Below, piece by piece: positions 16,697-24,992 of a stretch of DNA of 44,365 bases (position 1 is its first letter; every line of letters starts with the position of its first letter). Below the pieces are notes generated by a model, which was given only the letters and a program-made list of their open reading frames with translations, had not been told where the DNA came from and ran no database searches. Origin of the DNA: an uncultured Massilia sp. (GTDB lineage: Bacteria; Pseudomonadota; Gammaproteobacteria; Burkholderiales; Burkholderiaceae_D); assembly GCA_913778765.1 (NCBI GenBank), contig CAJYXO010000253.1, positions 1 through 44,365 on the forward strand, written 5' to 3'. The position numbers were made by a program, and so were the translations under genes.

Positions 16697-17871
16697 CAGA
16701 TCACCACCAGTTCGCCTTCGATCGCGCCGGCCTGGTCGAGCGCCTGCAGGATCGCCATGATGTCGTCCGGCGACGCGCCCAGGCTGTTGACCACGTCGAT
16801 GATGGTCTGCAGCCTGGCGCCGGCCGGCCAGTGGAACATCTGGCCCGAGCCCTGGTCGACGCTGACCTTCGATTGCGGCACGACCTGGGTCTGGCCTTTC
16901 GAGAACGGGCCTGGCTGGCTGACCATCGCGCTTTCCGAGATCACGACCTTCAGCGCGCCGTGGGTGATGGCCGCCGATTTCACGCGCAGGCCGTCGGAGA
17001 TGACGACGGTGCCGGTGCGCGAGTTGAACACGACCTTCGGCACTTCGACGCCGGCTTCGACCGGCATGTTTTCCAGCTTGGCGACGAAGGCCACGCGCTC
17101 GGTCGGGTTGGTCGGCGCCACCACTTCGACGCTGGTGCCGTCGGACGTGGTGGCGACGCTGCCGAAGCGGCGGTTGATGGCGTTGACGACGTTGGTGGCG
17201 GTGTCGAAGTTCGGATGGCGCAGGCGCAGCACGACCTGCTCGCGGGTCGCGAAGTCGGTCGCGATCTCGCGCTCGATCATGGCGCCGTTCGGGATGCGGC
17301 CGCCGGTCGGGGTGTTGACCGTCACCGAGGAACCGCTCTTGCCCGAGGCCGACAGGCCGCCCACCACCAGGTTGCCCTGGGCCAGCGCGTAGACTTCATT
17401 GTCGGCCGCGCGCAGCTGGGTTAGGAGGAGGGTGCCGCCGCGCAGGCTCTTGGCGTCGCCGAGCGAGGAGACGGTCACGTCGATCGCCTGGCCGCGGCGG
17501 TAACCCGGCGGGAACACGGCCGACACCATCACGGCGGCGACGTTCTTGTTCTTCGCTTCTTCGCCTTCCGGCAGCTTGACGCCGAACTGCTTGAGCATGT
17601 TGACGACCGACTGGCTCGAGTACTTCACCTGGGTCGAGTCGCCGCTGCCGTTCAGGCCGACGACCAGGCCGTAGCCGACCAGCGGGTTATCGCGCACGCC
17701 TTCGACGCTGGCCAGGTTGCGCAGCGGCTGGACGCGGGCCTGGGCCATCGCGTCGGCCGGGGAACGCGCCACCGACGCCGCCGGCGCCGCGCTGGCCTGC
17801 GAAACGAGGGCCGCCGCCAGCAGGATGGAAGCGATACGGAAAGCCGGGCTTCTTGCGAAAATTCGAATCAT
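16696..17871 (-). CDS. flgI: flagellar P-ring protein FlgI
   Basis: FlgI forms the periplasmic P ring around the rod in the peptidoglycan layer. The 391-residue precursor has a Sec signal (basic start, hydrophobic stretch, SQASA) and the conserved [20 protein letters not shown] block. Further on are [20 protein letters not shown] and the tail [20 protein letters not shown] with [16 protein letters not shown]. The length is that of the family. It follows flgH by 19 bases and needs FlgA (22811) for ring assembly. Confidence 0.97.
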   Translation of the reverse strand: MIRIFARSPAFRIASILLAAALVSQASAAPAASVARSPADAMAQARVQPLRNLASVEGVRDNPLVGYGLVVGLNGSGDSTQVKYSSQSVVNMLKQFGVKLPEGEEAKNKNVAAVMVSAVFPPGYRRGQAIDVTVSSLGDAKSLRGGTLLLTQLRAADNEVYALAQGNLVVGGLSASGKSGSSVTVNTPTGGRIPNGAMIEREIATDFATREQVVLRLRHPNFDTATNVVNAINRRFGSVATTSDGTSVEVVAPTNPTERVAFVAKLENMPVEAGVEVPKVVFNSRTGTVVISDGLRVKSAAITHGALKVVISESAMVSQPGPFSKGQTQVVPQSKVSVDQGSGQMFHWPAGARLQTIIDVVNSLGASPDDIMAILQALDQAGAIEGELVVI

Positions 17872-17890
17872 GTTATCCCTTGAGGGGCGG

Positions 17891-18556
17891 TCAGAACGGC
17901 ATCAGCGGACCGGTGAAGAAGCGGGTCAGCCAGCCGGGGGTATTGGCCTCGGCCAGCGTGCCCTGGCCGGAGTAGGCGATGCGCGCATTCGCCACGCGCA
18001 GCGACGACACCTGGTTGGCGTTGTCGATGTCGGCGGCGCGCAGGAAGCCGGCCAGGCGCAGGAATTCCTCGCCCTGGTTCAACTGCAGGCGCTTTTCGCC
18101 GGCCACGCGCAGCAGGCCGTTCGGCAGCACTTCCTGCACGATCACGGTGACGGCGCCGGACAGCGCGTTCTGCTGGGTGCTGGTGGCGTCGCCCTGGAAG
18201 CCGCGGTCGGCGTTGATGCCGATCGCGGTCTTGGGGAAGCTCTTGCCGAGGGCCTTGAGCGGATCGACCGTGACGTCCGAGCTCTTCGAGAAGCTGGTGC
18301 CGGCCTTCTTGCTGGCCTGGGTGGTTTCCTGCAGCAGCACGGTGACGACGTCGCCGACGCGGAAGGCGCGCGCATCGGAGGTCAGCGAGACCGTATCGGC
18401 CGAGAACACGCCGCCGGACACGCCGGCGCGCGCCGGCGCGGCCTTCGGCCAGGCCAGGGCTTCGTCGACCGGCTTCGGATTGTTGAGGGGGACGCGCGAA
18501 GCGCAGCCCGCGAGCAGCAGCGTTGCGGCCACTGCCGCGGAGATCTGACGGATCAT
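17891..18556 (-). CDS. flgH: flagellar L-ring lipoprotein FlgH
   Basis: FlgH builds the L ring in the outer membrane. It is a 221-residue lipoprotein precursor with the lipobox LLLAGC (Cys18). The conserved [19 protein letters not shown] and [23 protein letters not shown] follow, then [19 protein letters not shown] and the end [14 protein letters not shown]. The length is normal. It sits between flgG (13-base gap) and flgI (19-base gap). Confidence 0.97.
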   Translation of the reverse strand: MIRQISAAVAATLLLAGCASRVPLNNPKPVDEALAWPKAAPARAGVSGGVFSADTVSLTSDARAFRVGDVVTVLLQETTQASKKAGTSFSKSSDVTVDPLKALGKSFPKTAIGINADRGFQGDATSTQQNALSGAVTVIVQEVLPNGLLRVAGEKRLQLNQGEEFLRLAGFLRAADIDNANQVSSLRVANARIAYSGQGTLAEANTPGWLTRFFTGPLMPF

Positions 18557-18569
18557 TTGACGAATGAAA

Positions 18570-19355
18570 TCAACGGGAAGCGGAAGCCAGGTACTGCAGC
18601 ATGTTGTCGGCGGCCGACAGCACCTTGGTGTTCATCTCGTAGGTGCGCTGGGCGGCGATCATGTCGACCATCTCTTCGACGACCTGCACGTTCGAGCCTT
18701 CCAGCGACCCCTGTTTCAGGGTGCCGAAGCCGCCGGTGCCCGGCTGGCCTTCGTTCGGGTTGCCGCTGGCGGTGGTTTCCTGGAACAGGTTCTCGCCGAG
18801 CGCCAGCAGGCCGGCCGGATTCACGAAGGTGGTCAGGGTCAGCTGGCCCAGTTCCTGCGGGGCGGTCTGGCCCGGCATGGTCGCGCTGACCATGCCGTTG
18901 GCGCCGATCGTCAGGCCGGTGGCGGTGTTCGGCACGGTGATCTGCGGGACCAGCGGCAGGCCCTGGGCGTTGGTCAGCACGCCGTTGGCGTCGACCTGCA
19001 GCTGGCCGGCGCGGGTGTAGGCCGGCTGGCCGTCCGGGCGGCGCACCTGCAGGAAGCCGTTGCCGGAGATGGCGACGTCGAGCGACTGGCCGGTGGTCTG
19101 GATGCTGCCGTTGGTGAAGACCTTCTGGGTGCCGACGATGTGGGTGCCGTTACCGAGCTGGACGCCGTTGGTGACGGTGTTGTCGGCGGTCTGGGCGCCC
19201 GGCTGCTTGTCGACCTGGTAGAACAGGTCTTCGAAGACCACGCGGTCGCGCTTGAAGCCGACGGTGTTCACGTTCGCCAGGTTGTTGGCGATGGCCTGCA
19301 GTTTCGCATCCTGTGCCTGCACGCCGGTCTTGCTGATCCACATTGCTGGATTCAT
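18570..19355 (-). CDS. flgG: flagellar distal rod protein FlgG
   Basis: FlgG forms the distal rod. The 261-residue protein begins MNPAMWISKTGVQAQD and has the axial motif AIANNLANVNTVGFKRDRV, followed by FEDLFYQV. The C-terminus carries LKQGSLEGSNVQVVEEMVDM and QRTYEMNTKVLSAADNMLQY, both characteristic of FlgG. The length matches the family (about 260). It lies 18 bases behind flgF and is exported by the flagellar type III system without a cleaved signal. Confidence 0.97.
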   Translation of the reverse strand: MNPAMWISKTGVQAQDAKLQAIANNLANVNTVGFKRDRVVFEDLFYQVDKQPGAQTADNTVTNGVQLGNGTHIVGTQKVFTNGSIQTTGQSLDVAISGNGFLQVRRPDGQPAYTRAGQLQVDANGVLTNAQGLPLVPQITVPNTATGLTIGANGMVSATMPGQTAPQELGQLTLTTFVNPAGLLALGENLFQETTASGNPNEGQPGTGGFGTLKQGSLEGSNVQVVEEMVDMIAAQRTYEMNTKVLSAADNMLQYLASASR

Positions 19356-19373
19356 GGGAAATTCCTTTTTTGA

Positions 19374-20099
19374 TTAAGCGCCGATGAGACGGTTGCCCGC
19401 TTCATTCATGCTGTCGCTGGCCTTGAACAGGCGCATCTGGATTTCGAAGCTGCGGTTCAGGCTCATGGTCGCGACCATCTCCTCGACCGCCGAGACGTTG
19501 CTGCCCTCGAGGGCGCGCGGCTTGACGCCGACCGCCGGATCGACCGCCAGGGGCGCGCCGTCGCGGGTGACGATCAGGCCGGCCTCGTTCTTGGTCAGCT
19601 CCGCGCCTTCGGCGTTCACGAGCTTGAGCTTGTCGACCACCTGCATCTGGGTTGCGCCTTCGGTCAGCACCGAGATGGTGCCATCGGTGCCGATCTCCAC
19701 CGCGGTGTGCTGGGGCAGGGTGATCGGGCCGCCTTCGCCGAGCAGGGCGCGGCCGTGCACCGACAGCGCGCCGTTGGCGTCGATCTCGATCTCGCCGGAG
19801 CGCGTATAGGCTTCGTTGTCGCCGTACTGCACGGCCAGGTAACCCTGACCGCCGATCGCCACGTCGAGCGGGCGCCCCGTCTCGCGCACCGCGCCGGCGC
19901 GGGTCGAGACGGTATCGGCCTGCATGGTCGACAGGTGGCGGTCGTCGTAGCCGAAGCCCGCGAGTTCCTTGTTGCCCGCCACTTCCATGCTGGCGCGGAA
20001 GCCCGAGGTGTCCATGTTCGCCAGGTTGTTGGCGTGGACCTGCTGCGACCGCAGCAGGCGCTCGGCGCCGGAGACGGCGGTGAAGATCAGCTTGTCCAT
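19374..20099 (-). CDS. flgF: flagellar proximal rod protein FlgF
   Basis: FlgF is a proximal rod subunit. The 241-residue product begins MDKLIFTAVSGAERLLRSQQ with the axial motif VHANNLANMDTSGFRASME. It ends in RALEGSNVSAVEEMVATMSL and MRLFKASDSMNEAGNRLIGA. The length is close to the family norm (about 245-250). The gap to the flgE stop is three bases, so the two are likely coupled. Confidence 0.96.
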   Translation of the reverse strand: MDKLIFTAVSGAERLLRSQQVHANNLANMDTSGFRASMEVAGNKELAGFGYDDRHLSTMQADTVSTRAGAVRETGRPLDVAIGGQGYLAVQYGDNEAYTRSGEIEIDANGALSVHGRALLGEGGPITLPQHTAVEIGTDGTISVLTEGATQMQVVDKLKLVNAEGAELTKNEAGLIVTRDGAPLAVDPAVGVKPRALEGSNVSAVEEMVATMSLNRSFEIQMRLFKASDSMNEAGNRLIGA

Positions 20100-20102
20100 G
20101 GA

Positions 20103-21287
20103 TTACAGCGCCTGCATCAGCGACTGCATCATCTGGCTCTCGGTGGTCAGCACCTTCGAGTTGGCCTGGTAGTTGCGCTGCGAGGTCATGAGGCCGACCA
20201 GTTCCGAGGTGATGTCGACGTTCGAGCCTTCCAGCGCGCCGGTGACCAGCTTGCCCGACAGGCCCACGCCCGGGGTGTTGTACAGGGCGGTGCCGGAAGC
20301 GGCGTTGGCGGTCCAGCTGGTGTCGCTGATGGCCTGCAGCGCGCCTTCGTTGGCGAAGGTGGCGACGGCCAGCGTGCCGACCACCTGGGTCTGGTCGTTG
20401 CTGTACTTGGCGACCAGCGAACCGTCCGGCGACAGCTCGACGCCGACGAAGGCGCCCGAGGCATAGCCGTCGCTGCGGTTGGTGGTGGTGGTGGCTTCGC
20501 CGGCGAACTTGGTGGTGCCGGTGTAATCGATGGTAACGCTGCCCGCGGCTGCGCCACCGGTGGCCGGGATGCCGACGCTGATCGTGGTCGGCGCAGTGCC
20601 GGTCAGCACGCCCTTGTCATCGAAGGTAAGGGTCGCACCCTTGGCCGGAGCGGCGCCGCCGACGCTGTAGTAGACGTCGATCGTCTTGTCGCCGGTCTTG
20701 GCGAAATATGCCGACACGGTGTGCTGCTGGCCCAGCGAATCGTAGGCGACCGACTGCTTGACCATGTTGTAGGTGGTCGAGTCGGTTGGGTTCGGGGTGC
20801 CGGATTTCACGCTCCAGTCAGCCGACAGGTTACCGACAAAACTGACCTTGGTGGTCGCGACGGCCGGAATCTGCCCGGTCGGCACCTGGATATCGCCCAT
20901 CGGACCCAGCGCGCCGCCGTTGGCCGGACCGTAGCCCTGCACCATCTTGCCGTTGCTGTCGATCAGAGTGCCCTTGGCGTCGGTCGAGAAGATGCCGACG
21001 CGGGTATAGGTCATGCCGCCCTGCGGATCGCGGCTGACGAAGAAGCCGCGGCCGTCGATGGCGGCGTCGAGGCCGCGGCCGGTGGTCTGGGTCGAGCCGT
21101 TCTGGCCGATGGTCTGGGTCAGCGAGCCGACTTCCACGCCGTTGGCCTGGGTGCCCGCATACACCGAGGCGAAGTTCGCGCGGCTGCTCTTGAAGCCGTA
21201 GGTGGCGGCGTTGGCGATGTTGTTCGAAGTGGTTTCCAGCGATTCGTTGATGGCCTGGATGCCGGACAGTGCGATGTCGAAGCTCAT
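20103..21287 (-). CDS. flgE: flagellar hook protein FlgE
   Basis: FlgE polymerises into the hook. The 394-residue protein starts MSFDIALSGIQAINESLETT, has the axial motif SNNIANAATYGFKSSRANFA, and in the middle the FlgE D2-type segments (QHTVSAYFAKTGDKTIDVYY). It ends LTTESQMMQSLMQAL after the TSQRNYQANSKV block. The length is typical of a medium hook protein. Hook length should be set by the FliK coded at 28122. It lies 16 bases after flgD. Confidence 0.97.
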   Translation of the reverse strand: MSFDIALSGIQAINESLETTSNNIANAATYGFKSSRANFASVYAGTQANGVEVGSLTQTIGQNGSTQTTGRGLDAAIDGRGFFVSRDPQGGMTYTRVGIFSTDAKGTLIDSNGKMVQGYGPANGGALGPMGDIQVPTGQIPAVATTKVSFVGNLSADWSVKSGTPNPTDSTTYNMVKQSVAYDSLGQQHTVSAYFAKTGDKTIDVYYSVGGAAPAKGATLTFDDKGVLTGTAPTTISVGIPATGGAAAGSVTIDYTGTTKFAGEATTTTNRSDGYASGAFVGVELSPDGSLVAKYSNDQTQVVGTLAVATFANEGALQAISDTSWTANAASGTALYNTPGVGLSGKLVTGALEGSNVDITSELVGLMTSQRNYQANSKVLTTESQMMQSLMQAL

Positions 21288-21303
21288 GTCGATTCCTTGT
21301 TCT

Positions 21304-21969
21304 TTAAGATTCGGTTTTACCGTTGAAGCCGGTGATGGACGAGGGGGCGACCTCGCCGATGTTCGCCACCTGCAGCACCACGCCGCCGTTCGCGACGCGC
21401 ACGCTGTTCAGGCGTGCCGCGACTTCGATCTGCGGGGAGGTGCCGTCCGACGGCTTGGCCTGGATCGCATAGGTACCCGGCGGCAGGCCAAGGGCGTCCG
21501 GATCGATCGTGAAGCTTTGCGAACCGGAGCCGTGGGCGCCCAGTTCGATCGTGTGCTGCTGCCCGTCCTGGCCGGTCAGCACCAGCGAGGTGCTCGCGCT
21601 GGCGCCGTTCAGCTGGATCGTGCCGTGCACCGTGCCGCCCTCCAGCTTGAGGGTATTGGTGGCCACCGTGACTTCCGAGCCGACCTGGCCGCCCATCGCC
21701 AGCGTCTGCATGCTCTGCAGGATGCTGGCGTTGGCGGTGGTCATCTGCGACAGGTTCTGCAGCGCCTCGGTCTGGGACAGCTGCGACAGCTGGTTGACGT
21801 AGGCGGTCGGGTCCTGCGGGGCCAGCGGATCCTGGTTCTGGATCTGCGCCACCAGCAGCTTGGTGAACATGTCGCGGTTCTCGTTGGTGGCGGCCTGCGG
21901 CGCCACGGCGTTCGCGGCGCCGGCGGAACCGGCGAACTGGCCATTCGTGGCGGAAGTCGTCGTGACCAT
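21304..21969 (-). CDS. flgD: flagellar hook-capping/scaffold protein FlgD
   Basis: FlgD caps the growing hook. The start at ATG 21969 (MVTTTSATNGQFAG) overlaps the flgC stop by one base (TGATG); a longer open frame upstream in this register runs through flgC and is a shadow. The protein is 221 residues with the signature FTKLLVAQIQNQDPLAPQDP, then YVNQLSQLSQTEALQNLSQM, followed by the FlgD Ig/tudor-like C-terminal region. Length and order are standard. Confidence 0.95.
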   Translation of the reverse strand: MVTTTSATNGQFAGSAGAANAVAPQAATNENRDMFTKLLVAQIQNQDPLAPQDPTAYVNQLSQLSQTEALQNLSQMTTANASILQSMQTLAMGGQVGSEVTVATNTLKLEGGTVHGTIQLNGASASTSLVLTGQDGQQHTIELGAHGSGSQSFTIDPDALGLPPGTYAIQAKPSDGTSPQIEVAARLNSVRVANGGVVLQVANIGEVAPSSITGFNGKTES

Positions 21970-22373
21970 CAGCCTTCTCCCAGCTTGAGCAGCGACTGCT
22001 GCATGCCCTTGATGCGGCCCAGCACCTCGACGTTGGTTTCGAAGGCGCGCGAGGCCGACATCATGTCGGCCATTTCCGCCACTTCGTTGACGTTGGTGTA
22101 ATAGACCATGCCTTCGGCGTCGGCCTTCGGATTGTCCGGCTCGTGCACGCGGCGCAGCGGCTCGGCGCTCTGCACCACGTCCAGCACGCGCACGCCGCCG
22201 CCGGCGGCATTGTCCATCACGGCCGCGAACACCGGCTTGCGCGCGCGGTAGGCTTCGGCTTCGGAGCCCGCCGCGACGTCGGCGTTGGCCAGGTTGCTGG
22301 CGATCGTGTTCAGGCGCACCGACTGCGCCGCCATCGCCGAACCGGCGATCTGGGAGATGTCCTTGAAGCCCAT
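21969..22373 (-). CDS. flgC: flagellar proximal rod protein FlgC
   Basis: FlgC is a proximal rod subunit. The 134-residue product starts MGFKDISQIAGSAMAAQSVR with the motif LNTIASNLANADVAAGSEAE, and ends FETNVEVLGRIKGMQQSLLK. The AYRARKPVFAAV block is the usual FlgC signature. It follows flgB by five bases and is overlapped at its stop by flgD. Confidence 0.97.
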   Translation of the reverse strand: MGFKDISQIAGSAMAAQSVRLNTIASNLANADVAAGSEAEAYRARKPVFAAVMDNAAGGGVRVLDVVQSAEPLRRVHEPDNPKADAEGMVYYTNVNEVAEMADMMSASRAFETNVEVLGRIKGMQQSLLKLGEG

Positions 22374-22378
22374 GAGGT

Positions 22379-22738
22379 TTATTGTCCGTTGATGGCCTTG
22401 GCGAGGCCACGCAGCTGCATGTTGATGAAGGTGAGGCTGGTATTGAAGTCGGAGGCGTTCTGCGAGAACGCGGCCTGCTCGATGCCGATTTCGACGGTAT
22501 TGCCGTCGGCGCTCGGGTGGTAGGGCACGCGGTACAGCGGCGAATCCTCGCTCAGCGTCAGCTGCCCATTGTCGGCATCCTGGCGTTCCTGCAGCATGGC
22601 GCCGAAGTCGAGGTCGCGGGCGGTATAGCCCGGGGTGCTCTCGTTGGCGATATTGGCGGCCAACACCTTGGTACGCTCGGCGCGCAGTTCGAGCGCGTCG
22701 GCGTGCACCCCGAGTGCGTCCTTGAAATTAATCGTCAT
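22379..22738 (-). CDS. flgB: flagellar proximal rod protein FlgB
   Basis: FlgB is the first flg rod subunit. The 119-residue protein has the axial motif LAANIANESTPGYTARDLDF and ends in SFINMQLRGLAKAINGQ-type helices (TFINMQLRGLAKAING). A textbook AGGAGGT at 22753-22747 lies eight bases from ATG 22738, the best ribosome site in the flagellar region. It heads the operon flgBCDEFGHIJKL plus the flagellin-like gene, about 9.8 kb. Confidence 0.96.
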   Translation of the reverse strand: MTINFKDALGVHADALELRAERTKVLAANIANESTPGYTARDLDFGAMLQERQDADNGQLTLSEDSPLYRVPYHPSADGNTVEIGIEQAAFSQNASDFNTSLTFINMQLRGLAKAINGQ

Positions 22739-22810
22739 GCGCAGGCACCTCCTGTCTGTTGATGCGATGGATTGGTTAGAATCAGTTTTTTCCGCTGACG
22801 CTATTCTCTA
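22739..22810. promoter_or_regulatory. divergent flgB/flgA control region
   Basis: Only 72 bases separate the starts of flgB (minus) and flgA (plus), so both promoters must overlap here. Visible are the flgB ribosome site, a TTAGAAT that could be a -10 for flgA, and a TTTTTT run. I see no GG-N10-GC sigma-54 site and no clear sigma-28 site. Confidence 0.5.
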
Positions 22811-23524
22811 ATGATTGCTTTCTGTAAGGCAACCCTTGTTGCTTCGACATTCGTAGTATTTTCTGCGCTGGCGCAAGCTGCCCCCCAACCGATTCCGGTG
22901 CAAATTGAACAACTAGCACGTGCCGAGCTCGAAAAACAGATGGCCGCCGCCGGCTTGACCGAGGTGCAAGTCGACGTCGCCGTCGTTGCCGCCCGCGCCG
23001 CGCCACCGTGCGCCCAGAATGTCGCGATCGAAGCCCTGGATACCCGTTCTCCGCTGCGGATGCGCTTCCTGGCGCGCTGCAACGACACGCCCGGATGGCG
23101 GTACGAGTACATCGTTCGCGGCCGTGTGTCGGCGATGGTGGCGGTCGCCGCGGCGCCGGTTGCCGCCAATGAGGCATTGCTAGAGACACAAGTCACGATC
23201 GAGCGCCGTGATATTTCGAACATTGCCGATCCGATCAGTGCGCCCGAAGAAGCTGTCGGACAAATGTCACGCCGCATGTTGCGTCCAGGAGACATTTTGC
23301 GTAGCGGGCAGCTCAGCAGCCCGGTGCTGGTCAAGCGCGGCGATGCGGTCCTCATGATCGCGCGGCGCGAAGGCATCGAAGTCAGCACGGCCGGCGAGGC
23401 GCTGGACGCCGGCGCGCGCGGCGCCGTGGTCCGGGTGCGCAACGCCGGCAGCGGCCAGGTGGTGCGCATGCGCGTGGCCGGGCAGGGCACCGTCGAGCCC
23501 ATCGCCAACGGGGTCAGCCCGTAA
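22811..23524 (+). CDS. flgA: flagellar P-ring assembly chaperone FlgA
   Basis: FlgA is the periplasmic chaperone for FlgI. The 237-residue precursor has a signal peptide ending ALAQA. The C-terminal SAF-type half contains SRRMLRPGDILRSGQLSSPV, LVKRGDAVLMIARREGIEV and VVRVRNAGSGQVVRMRVAG, the usual FlgA ending. No ribosome site is evident before ATG 22811. It is transcribed alone, divergent from flgB, and converges on the glucosaminidase gene with only five bases between stops. Confidence 0.95.
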   Translation: MIAFCKATLVASTFVVFSALAQAAPQPIPVQIEQLARAELEKQMAAAGLTEVQVDVAVVAARAAPPCAQNVAIEALDTRSPLRMRFLARCNDTPGWRYEYIVRGRVSAMVAVAAAPVAANEALLETQVTIERRDISNIADPISAPEEAVGQMSRRMLRPGDILRSGQLSSPVLVKRGDAVLMIARREGIEVSTAGEALDAGARGAVVRVRNAGSGQVVRMRVAGQGTVEPIANGVSP

Positions 23525-23529
23525 CGCGG

Positions 23530-24276
23530 TCAACCGCTGATTCCCTGGAGCTTGCCGGCCAGGCGCGACAGCTTGGCCGCGTAGGCCGGATCGGTCGCAT
23601 AGCCGCCCCGGGCCAGTCCCTGTGCGAAGGCGTGGGCGTCGCCGCCGGCGCCGAGCGCGCCGCGGAAGCGCGGGTTATCGATCAGCATCTGCGCATAGTC
23701 GCGGAAGGCGCTGGCCTGGTCCGGGTAGGCGCGGAAACGCGCGCTCGTCTTCAGCGCGGCGCCGCCGACGTATTCGGTGGTGGCCGATTCGGCAACGTCG
23801 CCGGACCAGCCCTTGCCGGCCTTGATGCCGAACAGGTTGAAGGTCGAGCTGCCGTCGGCGTTCCGCAGCGGACGCTGGCCCCAGCCCGATTCCAGCGCGG
23901 CATGGGCCGACACCAGTTCCGGCGCCACGCCCAGCTTGTCGGCCGCTTCCTTCGCCCACGGCGCGATGCTTGCCAAAAAGGCCTGCTGGCCGTCGGACGC
24001 ATCGCCGCCGTCGCCGACGATGGCGTTCGCGGCCTGGCTGGCGCGCGCCTGCCACATGCTGCCTTCCGGGCTCAGGCTCGCACTGGTACCGGTGCCGGCG
24101 CCGACATCGCCGCCGCCGTTCTGGATGAAGGAGGCGACTTCTTCCTGCACAGAGCCGAAGATGCCGCCGAATTTTGCAGCCGAACCGCTGCCGCCGCCGA
24201 TGCCAGGGGTCGGGCGGGTCGCGGCGGTCGGCGCGGTGGCGGGGGTGAAGGCGGTATTCAAATCAGCGTGGCGCAT
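23530..24276 (-). CDS. flagellar glucosaminidase (FlgJ C-terminal type), stand-alone
   Basis: This 248-residue protein matches the peptidoglycan-cutting half of FlgJ. E129 lies in SAHAALESGWGQRPL, the catalytic glutamate region, followed by STFNLFGIKAGKGWSGD and the tail FAQGLARGGYATDPAYAAKL. Residues 1-95 are a flexible Gly/Ala/Thr-rich leader with no Sec signal, so, like FlgJ, it is probably exported by the flagellar apparatus. It would open peptidoglycan for the rod while the short FlgJ at 16355 supplies the scaffold. The start overlaps flgN by 14 bases. It is the last gene of the 17-gene fliE-led unit. Confidence 0.88.
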   Translation of the reverse strand: MRHADLNTAFTPATAPTAATRPTPGIGGGSGSAAKFGGIFGSVQEEVASFIQNGGGDVGAGTGTSASLSPEGSMWQARASQAANAIVGDGGDASDGQQAFLASIAPWAKEAADKLGVAPELVSAHAALESGWGQRPLRNADGSSTFNLFGIKAGKGWSGDVAESATTEYVGGAALKTSARFRAYPDQASAFRDYAQMLIDNPRFRGALGAGGDAHAFAQGLARGGYATDPAYAAKLSRLAGKLQGISG

Positions 24277-24691
24277 ACAGCTGGTCCTCGCCGTGCAGCA
24301 CGCGCTGCATCACGGAATACTGGTCGGCCATCAGGCTGCCGTTGCGGGCGGTGGCCTGTTTGCAGTCGCGGACCAGCTGCTCGAGCCGGGCCCAGTCGGC
24401 GCCGGCGCGGCTGCGCTGGTCGGCGGGCAGGCTGCTCAGCAGCGTGTCCATCGTGGCATCCAGGCCGTGCAGGGCGCGCACCAGCTGCACGCGCAGCTGG
24501 CGGCGCTGTTCCATCGCGTCCAGCTGCGGCATGAGTTGTTCGGCCAGCTCGCCCAGCTCGGCGCCGCGGTGGCGCAGCGCCGCCTGGAACTGGCGCTCGA
24601 GCAGGTCACGGATCGTGGCGCAGGCCGCAAGATCGGCCTGGATGCCGTCCAGCAGGCGGGCAAGGGCCTGGTCGCGGGTCAGGCGGCCCAT
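24263..24691 (-). CDS. flgN: flagellar export chaperone FlgN
   Basis: FlgN is the cytoplasmic chaperone for FlgK and FlgL. The 142-residue protein is all-helical, with an RDLLERQFQAALRHRGAELG segment and the C-terminal element LVRDCKQATARNGSLMADQY typical of FlgN (NxxNGxLI-like). The length is normal. It lies two bases after flgM, the standard pairing, and 14 bases of its end overlap the glucosaminidase gene. The family is poorly conserved, so the call leans on context as well. Confidence 0.87.
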   Translation of the reverse strand: MGRLTRDQALARLLDGIQADLAACATIRDLLERQFQAALRHRGAELGELAEQLMPQLDAMEQRRQLRVQLVRALHGLDATMDTLLSSLPADQRSRAGADWARLEQLVRDCKQATARNGSLMADQYSVMQRVLHGEDQLYAPR

Positions 24692-24693
24692 GT

Positions 24694-24963
24694 TCAGCCC
24701 TGGCTCCCGTGGAAGCGCTGGATCAGCCCAGCCAGGCGGCCGGCGTCGAACGGCAGCTCGCCCTTCGACAGCGCGTCGCGCAGCTGGGCGACCTTGTCGG
24801 CGTCGAAGTCGGGAAGGGCCTTCAGCGCGCTTTGCGCCGGCTGCAGCACCGCGGACTCGAGCGCTTCGGTGGCATTGGATGGCACGACGGCCGGCGCGGC
24901 CGCGGGGCCGCCGGCTTGCGGCGCGATCGTGATGGAAGGGGTGGAGGCGCCAGTGATCTTCAT
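24694..24963 (-). CDS. flgM: anti-sigma-28 factor FlgM
   Basis: FlgM holds FliA inactive until it is exported through a finished hook. ATG 24963 gives MKITGASTPS, the usual FlgM start, with GAGGAT upstream; product 89 residues. An in-frame ATG at 24996 overlaps the motB stop (ATGA) and would add 11 residues, so coupling from motB is possible. The sigma-binding C-terminus is present: DADKVAQLRDALSKGELPFD, then AGRLAGLIQRFHG. The N-terminal half is Ala/Pro-rich and disordered, as expected. Confidence 0.9.
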   Translation of the reverse strand: MKITGASTPSITIAPQAGGPAAAPAVVPSNATEALESAVLQPAQSALKALPDFDADKVAQLRDALSKGELPFDAGRLAGLIQRFHGSQG

Positions 24964-24992
24964 GCGGGATCCTCGGGTTTTGGATTGAATCG

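Noticed and set aside
14690..17392. 900-codon plus-strand frame antisense to flgL, flgK, flgJ and flgI
   Set aside because: It spans four confidently assigned genes on the other strand; its composition is that of a shadow frame and no protein family is visible.
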